From an uncultured Collinsella sp. (lineage in GTDB: Bacteria; Actinomycetota; Coriobacteriia; Coriobacteriales; Coriobacteriaceae): DNA of 19,312 nt. This document shows positions 14,496 to 19,312 of the stretch, in pieces; within the stretch, counting starts at the first letter, position 1; each line of letters opens with the position of its first letter. Position numbers and translations under genes: made by a program. The DNA lies in assembly GCA_900549085.1 (NCBI GenBank), contig URMO01000037.1, forward strand, positions 1 through 19,312, written 5' to 3'. Below the pieces are notes generated by a model. That model was not told the DNA's origin. It did not search any database and saw only the letters and a program-made list of their open reading frames with translations.

Positions 14496-14519
14496 AAACG
14501 TAAACTATAGTTTACGTTT
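14496..14519. promoter_or_regulatory. Perfect 24-bp palindrome between divergent genes
   Basis: The left half AAACGTAAACTA is followed immediately by its exact reverse complement TAGTTTACGTTT. The centre contains TATAGT on both strands, a possible shared -10. It lies 23 bases before the hypothetical gene's ATG and 29 bases before the XRE gene's ATG, the expected place for an autoregulated operator. Confidence 0.75.
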
Positions 14520-14548
14520 ATGTTCGGCTCCATTTCAAACTCGGCTGC

Positions 14549-14767
14549 ATGGACGAACGTGCGAAACAGATTCTTGGCAGGCGGGTCGAAGAGACACGCA
14601 GGGACCTTGGTATCTCCAAGGTTGATTTTTGTGTGGCGACAGGAATCAGCCGACCCTACCTCGACCGAATCGAAGATGGGACGGCAAATTTCACGCTCAA
14701 GGTTCTATTTAAGATCGCACCCGCACTCGGTATGACGGTGTCAGAGCTTCTTGAGGGTATCGAGTAG
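14549..14767 (+). CDS. XRE/Cro-CI family regulator, small
   Basis: A 72-residue protein that is almost only a helix-turn-helix domain (residues about 10-68), with the signature GISKVDFCVATGISRPYLDR and TLKVLFKIAPALGMTVSELL. No effector domain follows, so it probably acts as a dimeric repressor. ATG 14549 is the only in-frame start after a stop at 14501, and it has no clear ribosome site. That hints at low expression or a leaderless-like start. The perfect palindrome at 14496-14519 is its likely binding site, giving control of itself and of the divergent small gene. The arrangement resembles antitoxin or phage-type control, but no toxin is recognised. Confidence 0.85.
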   Translation: MDERAKQILGRRVEETRRDLGISKVDFCVATGISRPYLDRIEDGTANFTLKVLFKIAPALGMTVSELLEGIE

Positions 14768-14817
14768 CCTTTTTTGCTAGATTTGCCGCTTGTTGAACGG
14801 GTCCCCCCGACGGCGAC

Positions 14818-15029
14818 GTGCAAAAACGCGAGTATTCAGCATCCCTCAATAATTTGACGGCAGCCGGGGCCACAAATACGACGCGTAATGTTTTGGACTA
14901 TCCACAAAATTCAATAATATGAGGAATAACAAGCGCGCGGAACGAGTCTTTCGAGTCGAAAGGCAATTTACAGCCAGCGGTTTTAACGTTCCCGGAAGGG
15001 GCGGATGCTGAAAACTCCGCTTTTTGCAC
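14818..15029. repeat. Possible MITE-like element with terminal inverted repeats
   Basis: This gap holds no convincing gene. The ends at 14818-14844 (starting GTGCAAAAA, ending TTCAGCATCC) and 15003-15029 are reverse complements over 27 bp with four mismatches, 23 of 27 matching. The interior is AT-richer and includes a small dyad CTTTCG-AGT-CGAAAG near 14948. No transposase and no clear target duplication are seen. It could be a miniature inverted-repeat element or a pair of dispersed dyads. A minus-strand open frame at 14846-15064 crosses it but lacks a family match. Confidence 0.4.
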
Positions 15030-15084
15030 GTTCCGAGGGGTACCACGTGCCCTACAAGGCCCAAAGAGGCGGATTTTGTTTTAG

Positions 15085-16098
15085 CTACGCCATCGGGATG
15101 CGGTCGTGGTTGACTTGGCTGTAGAACAGACGCTGAATCTCAGCCGCATCGCGTGACTGGCCGAGCGCCCACATGGTTTTGGCCACGAGCGTCTCGGTGG
15201 TCATGTCATCGCCGCGCAGAATGCCCGGATGATCGGCGTAAGCACGGCCAACCTCATAAACGCCCAGATCGAGGCCCTCTTCGGGGACCTGCGTGGTCAT
15301 AACGACGGTGCGGCCCGAATCGACCCAGCGGAAAATTGCCTCTTGGAACGACTCGCCCGACTCACCAAACTCGGGGATACCGCCAATGCCAAAGGTCTCT
15401 AGAATCACGGCGTCGTAGCTATCGGCTAGGGCGTCGAGGATGCCCGGGTTTACGCCGGGCGTAAGCTTGAGTACAAATACGCGCGGGTCGATGCTGTCGT
15501 AGAAATGCACCGGGTTTTCGCCCTGATGCGTACCGTGAAGCCCGTTGCGCACGATGCGGCCGTTGCGGATATAGGCGATGGGCGGATAGTTGACGCTAAT
15601 GAACGCGTTAAAGCTCATGGTGCGCTGCTTGCGGGCGCGCGTGCCGGCAATGGCGACGCCGCCAAACACGATCGAGACGTCGTGCGAGTGCTCATCGAGT
15701 GCATAGAGCAGGCTCTGGTACAGGTTGAGCTTGGCATCGGTAAAGGGGTTACCCATGGGCTTTTGCGAGCCGGTGAGTACGATGGGCTTGGGACTGTCCT
15801 GAATCAGATAGGAAAGCGCTGCCGCGGTGTAGCTCATGGTGTCGGTGCCGTGAAGGACTACGAAGCCGTCGTGATCGGCATAGCCTTCGACGATGACATC
15901 GCGGATGCGCATCCAGTCGCTCGGGCGCATATTGGTGCTGTCGATGTTCATGGGCTGCACCACGTCGAGCTCGCAGAGGCCCGAAATCTCGGGGACGCTC
16001 TGGGCGAGCTCCTCGCCGGTCAGGGCGGGGGAGAGGCCGTTACCGTCCTCGGTCGATGCGATGGTGCCGCCCGTGGCGATGAGAAGGATGCGCTTCAT
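15085..16098 (-). CDS. ansA: Type I (AnsA-like) L-asparaginase
   Basis: A 337-residue cytoplasmic enzyme that hydrolyses L-asparagine to aspartate and ammonia. The first signature is IATGGTIAST with nucleophile Thr12. The second is HGTDTMSYTAAALSYL with Thr85 and Asp86. Lys157 in TRARKQRTMSFNAF lies 72 residues after Thr85, the spacing of the E. coli type I enzyme. There is no signal peptide, in line with the cytoplasmic, lower-affinity type I class. ATG 16098 (MKRILLIATGG) follows AGGAA; a longer frame from 16170 would add 24 residues with no family likeness. It is divergent from guaA across 268 bases. No convincing terminator was found in the 3' region. Confidence 0.93.
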   Translation of the reverse strand: MKRILLIATGGTIASTEDGNGLSPALTGEELAQSVPEISGLCELDVVQPMNIDSTNMRPSDWMRIRDVIVEGYADHDGFVVLHGTDTMSYTAAALSYLIQDSPKPIVLTGSQKPMGNPFTDAKLNLYQSLLYALDEHSHDVSIVFGGVAIAGTRARKQRTMSFNAFISVNYPPIAYIRNGRIVRNGLHGTHQGENPVHFYDSIDPRVFVLKLTPGVNPGILDALADSYDAVILETFGIGGIPEFGESGESFQEAIFRWVDSGRTVVMTTQVPEEGLDLGVYEVGRAYADHPGILRGDDMTTETLVAKTMWALGQSRDAAEIQRLFYSQVNHDRIPMA

Positions 16099-16366
16099 GC
16101 TGGTATTCCTATCGTATTTGCCGCCACAGAGGCGGAGTCGTTCGGCAGTATTGTGGCACAGGGCGTCCAATGTTCAAACGTATTACATCATCTGCAACGT
16201 TTGGTAACACTTCAATTGCCGTCAAATAGGGGCCCAGGTCGTGCGTTTGCCGTGCGCTGATGGCTGTGAGCGACGAGAAACCCCATATAACGTGTACACT
16301 ATGAAAGATATTTTCGTTCATTCACGCGGGTGGGCACCGGCTCCCCGCCAGCAAGAGGGGGAAACC

Positions 16367-17965
16367 ATGGATCAAAAGGCTTCCGCAAAGGTCCTCGTAC
16401 TCGACTTTGGTGCGCAGTACGGTCAGCTCATTGCCCGTCGCGTCCGCGACCTCAACGTGTATTCCGAGATCGTCCCCTGCGACATCTCGGCCGATGAGAT
16501 TCGCGAGATGAACGCTTCCGCGCTCATCCTTTCCGGCGGCCCGGCTTCTGTGTATGCCGAGGACGCTCCGTCCATCGATCCTGCCATCTTTGACCTGGGC
16601 CTTCCCGTCCTGGGCTTCTGCTACGGCCATCAGATCACGGCCGTAACGCTCGGCGGCAAGGTTGGCCACTCCGAGGTGGGCGAGTACGGCCGCGCCACCA
16701 TCACGCGCACGGCTGGCGCCAAGCTTTTTAACTCCACGCCCATGGAGCAGACCGTGTGGATGAGCCATCGCGACGCCGTCTCCGAGGTGCCCGAGGGCTT
16801 TACCGTTACCGCCAGCACCGACGTGTGCCCGGTTGCCGCCATGGAGTGCGTCGAGCGCAAGATCTTCACCACGCAGTTCCACCCCGAGGTCAAGCACTCC
16901 GAGTACGGTCAGCAGCTGCTGAGCAACTTCCTGTTTGAGATCTGCGGTCTGGAGCCCAACTGGAGCATGGACAACCTGGTCGAGACCATGACGGCCGAGT
17001 TCCGCGAGAAGGTCGGCAACGACCGCGTGATTCTGGCCCTGTCCGGCGGCGTCGACTCCTCCGTCGTGGCTGCGCTGGGCGCCCGCGCCGTAGGCAAGCA
17101 GATGACCTGTGTGTTCATCAACCACGGCCTGCTGCGCAAGGGCGAGCCCGAGCAGGTGGAGGAGGTCTTCACCAAGCAGTTTGACGTCGACTTTATCCAC
17201 GTCCACGCCGAGGACCGCTATGCCGAGCTTCTGGCTGGTGTGACCGAGCCCGAGGAGAAGCGCCGCATCATCGGTACGCAGTTCTGGAAAGAGTTCTTCG
17301 CCGTGGCGCAGCAGCTCGAGACCGATGGCAAGCCGGTCAAGTACCTGGCTCAGGGCACCATCTACCCCGACATCATCGAGTCCGGCGCTCGCAAGACGGG
17401 CGGCAAGACGGCCACTATCAAGAGCCATCACAACCTGATCCCGTTCCCCGAGGGCGTGCACTTCGACCTCATTGAGCCGCTCGACCACTTCTTTAAGGAC
17501 GAGGTCCGTGCGCTTGGTCTGGCGCTGGGCCTGCCGGGTCACATCGTGTTCCGCCAGCCCTTCCCGGGCCCGGGCCTGGCCATCCGCATCATCGGTGCGG
17601 TCGACAAGGAGAAGCTCGAGATCCTCAAGAACGCCGACGCTATCGTGCGCGAGGAGCTCGACGCCTACAACCAGCGTCTGTTTGAGCAGACCGGCGAGCG
17701 CAACTCCGAGCACAGCTGCTGGCAGTATTTCGCGGTCCTGCCCGACATTAAGTCCGTCGGCGTTATGGGCGACGAGCGCACCTATCAGCGCCCGATCATC
17801 CTGCGTGCCGTCGAGTCCAGCGACGCCATGACCGCCGACTGGGCCAAGCTACCCTACGACGTGCTGGCGAGGATCTCTGGCCGCATCGTTGCCGAGGTCC
17901 CCGGCGCCAACCGCGTGTGCTACGACATCACGTCCAAGCCGCCCGCGACCATCGAGTGGGAATAG
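16367..17965 (+). CDS. guaA: GMP synthase (glutamine-hydrolysing)
   Basis: A 532-residue enzyme making GMP from XMP, ATP and glutamine, the last step of guanine nucleotide synthesis. The N-terminal glutamine amidotransferase has nucleophile Cys85 (GFCYGHQI) with His172 and Glu174 (FHPEV). The ATP-pyrophosphatase P-loop is SGGVDSS (226-232), and the C-terminal dimerisation domain ends in PPATIEWE. It is slightly longer than usual because of a short N-terminal lead (MDQKASAK). ATG 16367 follows AGAGGGGG; earlier in-frame Mets lie in the leader. A GC-rich stem (GCGGG about 16326, CCCGC about 16344) precedes the ribosome site. No purine riboswitch was recognised. It is followed by a strong terminator. 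Confidence 0.97.
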   Translation: MDQKASAKVLVLDFGAQYGQLIARRVRDLNVYSEIVPCDISADEIREMNASALILSGGPASVYAEDAPSIDPAIFDLGLPVLGFCYGHQITAVTLGGKVGHSEVGEYGRATITRTAGAKLFNSTPMEQTVWMSHRDAVSEVPEGFTVTASTDVCPVAAMECVERKIFTTQFHPEVKHSEYGQQLLSNFLFEICGLEPNWSMDNLVETMTAEFREKVGNDRVILALSGGVDSSVVAALGARAVGKQMTCVFINHGLLRKGEPEQVEEVFTKQFDVDFIHVHAEDRYAELLAGVTEPEEKRRIIGTQFWKEFFAVAQQLETDGKPVKYLAQGTIYPDIIESGARKTGGKTATIKSHHNLIPFPEGVHFDLIEPLDHFFKDEVRALGLALGLPGHIVFRQPFPGPGLAIRIIGAVDKEKLEILKNADAIVREELDAYNQRLFEQTGERNSEHSCWQYFAVLPDIKSVGVMGDERTYQRPIILRAVESSDAMTADWAKLPYDVLARISGRIVAEVPGANRVCYDITSKPPATIEWE

Positions 17966-17979
17966 TAAATAGCTCTTTG

Positions 17980-18013
17980 CGAGGGCGGTCGGATGCTGCC
18001 CCCCTCGTTTTTT
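17980..18013 (+). terminator. Intrinsic terminator of guaA
   Basis: CGAGGG (17980-17985) pairs with CCCTCG (18002-18007), extended by GG with CC across one C-C mismatch, and is followed by six T residues. It lies 14 bases after the stop codon. Confidence 0.9.
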
Positions 18014-18213
18014 ATTTGCGTGCCATGGGTGCTTGTGCATTGTGGTGTATGTGGTACATGCAAACCAGCCACGCAATCTCTCAAGCTGTTTAGCTGGGAT
18101 TATTGTTTGCTGGTATGCTTTAAAGTGCTTTCAATTACCGAAGCAACGCCATCAATTTATTTCTAATTAATGCTGACCGGCAGATTGCGTCCGCCCGCAA
18201 GAGGCCGCTCGGA

Positions 18214-18266
18214 CTGGTACTCAAAATGTACTCACGACGTTTTGAGTATCGATTTGCTGGTACTCA
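18214..18266. repeat. Cluster of four TACTCA half-sites
   Basis: CTGGTACTCA occurs at 18214-18223 and 18257-18266, GTACTCA at 18228-18234, and the inverse TGAGTA at 18243-18248. ACTCAAAA (18219-18226) and TTTTGAGT (18240-18247) also form an 8-bp stem. It looks like a multi-site protein-binding region. Confidence 0.5.
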
Positions 18267-18372
18267 CAGACGGTAAAAACGGCTGTCTACCTCGATATAT
18301 TCGTTATCCCCAACGACTCGTCAACGAATACTGACTAGTGATTGAGTGCTGCATGGCTCAAATTAGCCTACC

Positions 18373-18404
18373 TAATTACGTAATTACGTATTCTGAAGTA
18401 AAAT
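18373..18404 (+). promoter_or_regulatory. Palindromic tandem and candidate promoter of the RHH-methyltransferase operon
   Basis: TAATTACG is repeated in tandem (18373-18380, 18381-18388), creating the perfect palindrome TACGTAATTACGTA (18377-18390). A possible -10, TAAAAT (18399-18404), follows, with TTACGT (18376-18381) at 17 bases as a poor -35. The position fits an operator for the ribbon-helix-helix protein encoded 50 bases downstream. Confidence 0.4.
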
Positions 18405-18454
18405 GATTTCGGCCAATTAAGGAACGTAGAACAGGTCAATTCGGAGGGGCGACC

Positions 18455-18622
18455 ATGGAGGAAGATCAGGCTGTTCATGCCGAAAGGGAGCTAGATAAGT
18501 TCACGCTCTCGATAACCCGCGAGGATAAGCGGGCTCTTAAGTCCTATGCCGCGCGCCAGGATAAGACGGTGGCTAAAGTCCTGCGCGAATGGATTGACGA
18601 GAAGTGCAAGGGGGAGAAGTGA
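18455..18622 (+). CDS. Small ribbon-helix-helix protein
   Basis: A 55-residue protein. The part from Lys15 on (KFTLSITREDKRALKSYAAR, then TVAKVLREWIDE) has the short strand plus two helices of Arc/CopG-type ribbon-helix-helix DNA-binding proteins. ATG 18455 follows GGAGGGG. Its TGA overlaps the ATG of the methyltransferase gene by 1 nt (TGATG), so translation is coupled. It is likely the operon's autoregulator, adjusting methyltransferase expression by binding nearby dyads such as TACGTAATTACGTA. Such small RHH proteins also act as antitoxins; no toxin is visible. Confidence 0.75.
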   Translation: MEEDQAVHAERELDKFTLSITREDKRALKSYAARQDKTVAKVLREWIDEKCKGEK

Positions 18623-18897
18623 TGTCTCAGACGGCGCAAGCAGTCGTTCAGAACCTTGTTGATCGCGCTGTCAAGCTGGGCGATCGTCAGCTCGCTGCCG
18701 ACATCCGCGCCTTTGCGGCGCAGCGCCAGTTTGGGCTTGTATTTGAACACAACCGTCCAGAGCGACTTCGCCTTTATGGCAAACCTATCATGGAGGGCGA
18801 TGTCGTACAGGTGCTTCCCGAGCGCGGTAAAAAAGAGGACTCTAGCTCCCAACTGCTATGGTTGGTAAATGCCGTTCGGGGGGGGTTGCTGATCTAA
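18622..18897 (+). CDS. N-terminal part of a DNA methyltransferase, frame closed at a G8 tract
   Basis: As read, 91 residues are made, from MSQTAQAVVQNLVDRAVKLG to the stop at 18895-18897. The stretch RQFGLVFEHNRPERLRLYGK, then GDVVQVLPERGK and QLLWLV, resembles the N-terminal domain found before the catalytic domain in some type III Mod-like site-specific methyltransferases (recognised from memory, not by search). Immediately after LVNAVRG the frame meets eight G (18878-18885) and runs to a stop four codons later. With nine G, or six, the frame would continue as GVADLKPYQ into the methyltransferase body. ATG 18622 has a strong site (GGGGGAG) and overlaps the RHH stop. It is best read as the off state of a phase-variable gene. 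Confidence 0.75.
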   Translation: MSQTAQAVVQNLVDRAVKLGDRQLAADIRAFAAQRQFGLVFEHNRPERLRLYGKPIMEGDVVQVLPERGKKEDSSSQLLWLVNAVRGGLLI

Positions 18898-19312
18898 AGC
18901 CATATCAATCGCCCTCATATGACGAAAACGAATGTGAGCCCCGCTCCGTTGCTGTCGACGATGTCGTGCCTGTTGCTGAATATGACCAGCCGATTTATGC
19001 TGGCCTCAAAGAGACTGGGCGTGTCGAGCGCGCTAGCGATAAGCCCTATCAAGTAGTCATTAACGGCGAAAACTACCATGCTCTTGAAACCTTGGCCTTT
19101 GCCTATGCAGGCAAAGTGGACTGCATATATATAGACCCACCCTATAACACTGGCGCCCGCGACTGGAAATACAACAACGATTACATCGACGGCTCCGACG
19201 CCTATCGCCACTCCAAGTGGCTTGCCTTCATGGAGCGCCGCCTCAAGCTCGCCAAGCAGCTGCTCAACCCCAACGATTCCGTACTCATCGTGACGATCGA
19301 CGAGAAGGAGTA
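18858..19312 (+). CDS. Catalytic part of a beta-class DNA methyltransferase, runs off the window
   Basis: A frame open from ATG 18858 to the window end, 151 complete codons. It contains DKPYQVVINGENYHALETLA, then VDCIYIDPPYNTGARDWKYN (motif IV DPPY at residues 93-96 of this frame), then HSKWLAFMERRLKLAKQLL and SVLIVTIDEKE. DPPY ahead of motif I, together with these flanking blocks, is typical of beta-class N6-adenine methyltransferases, including type III Mod subunits. ATG 18858 has no ribosome site at the right distance, so the natural start is most likely 18622, joined through the G tract; then DPPY would be near residue 172. The specificity domain and a possible restriction subunit (Res) would lie beyond the window. 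Confidence 0.85.
   Translation, partial: MVGKCRSGGVADLKPYQSPSYDENECEPRSVAVDDVVPVAEYDQPIYAGLKETGRVERASDKPYQVVINGENYHALETLAFAYAGKVDCIYIDPPYNTGARDWKYNNDYIDGSDAYRHSKWLAFMERRLKLAKQLLNPNDSVLIVTIDEKE
18878..18885 (+). repeat. Run of eight G, candidate phase-variation tract
   Basis: A mononucleotide G8 run lies inside the methyltransferase coding region, exactly where the two halves of the reading frame separate. Slipped-strand changes of +1 or -2 would restore the full-length frame; seven G would stop at TGA two codons later. Confidence 0.8.

Larger units (their letters stand above)
18014..18454. other. AT-richer, repeat-bearing region before the methyltransferase operon
   Basis: About 440 bases with no convincing gene. 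It is visibly AT-richer than its neighbours and holds the TACTCA repeats (18214-18266) and the TAATTACG tandem/palindrome (18373-18390) listed separately. The change in composition between a core gene (guaA) and a restriction-modification-type operon fits an acquired segment, but no attachment-site duplication, integrase or tRNA is visible here. Confidence 0.5.

Noticed and set aside
14264..14503. Plus-strand open frame opposite the small HAD-like gene
   Set aside because: The minus-strand frame has an AGGAG site and an alternating alpha/beta pattern; this one runs into the palindrome and lacks both.
14520..14735. Frame starting at ATG 14520 overlapping the XRE gene
   Set aside because: It is out of frame with the clear helix-turn-helix protein and has no domain.
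14846..15064. 72-codon minus-strand open frame downstream of the asparaginase
   Set aside because: It crosses one end of the proposed inverted-repeat element and has no recognisable domain or convincing ribosome site.
16286..16300. TATAAC/TACACT as a guaA promoter -10
   Set aside because: No acceptable -35 at 16-18 bases for either, so the start cannot be placed.
16322..17713. 463-codon minus-strand open frame opposite guaA
   Set aside because: Antisense shadow of a highly biased, unmistakable guaA gene.
18858..18897. Programmed ribosomal frameshift on the G run as the explanation for the split methyltransferase
   Set aside because: Not excluded, but no slippery heptamer with a downstream pseudoknot was recognised, and slipped-strand variation of a G8 run is the simpler explanation.
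1..19312. CRISPR arrays, tRNA or rRNA genes
   Set aside because: No regularly spaced repeats, cloverleaf-like or rRNA-like segments were recognised on either strand by eye.

Overview
The window is GC-rich, densely coded bacterial chromosome. Gene content and style (tandem GldA paralogues, an alpha-glucoside PTS with a GH4 phospho-glucosidase, type I asparaginase, GuaA, YchF, strong GC-ending codon bias, AGGAGG-type ribosome sites) suggest a gut-type, fermentative actinobacterium of the Coriobacteriia, most likely Collinsella or a close relative. That assignment is inference from style; no rRNA or marker phylogeny was available.

Layout. 1-1526 (minus): two 1-nt-overlapping genes of unknown role, one with TPR-like helices, the other cut by the window edge. 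2027-7049 (plus): an iron-type alcohol dehydrogenase, two GldA-type dehydrogenases and a four-cluster-motif ferredoxin protein. The first two have clear intrinsic terminators, and a long hairpin precedes the second GldA, so these look like separately controlled redox enzymes of polyol/alcohol fermentation. 7182-12474: a sugar locus. A GntR/UTRA regulator and a zinc polyol-type dehydrogenase (minus) face a PTS EIICB and a GH4 6-phospho-alpha-glucosidase (plus). The divergent promoter region carries three copies of a TAGACAAG-type box placed on a promoter -35 and just after a -10, so the regulator probably controls both arms. 12602-14073: ychF plus a small DUF1648-like membrane protein. 14083-14767: a divergent pair (small HAD-like hypothetical and XRE regulator) around a perfect 24-bp palindrome. 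14818-15029: a possible MITE-like element with 27-bp imperfect terminal inverted repeats. 15085-17965: divergent ansA-type asparaginase and guaA.

The most interesting part is the right end (18014-19312). After the guaA terminator comes an AT-richer, repeat-bearing leader, then a ribbon-helix-helix gene that overlaps by 1 nt a beta-class (type III Mod-like) DNA methyltransferase. The methyltransferase reading frame is broken exactly at a run of eight G: as read it stops after 91 codons, while one extra G (or two fewer) would fuse it to the DPPY catalytic domain. This is the signature of a phase-variable methyltransferase, which could switch genome-wide methylation (a phasevarion). It is shown here in the off frame, unless the G count is a sequencing error.
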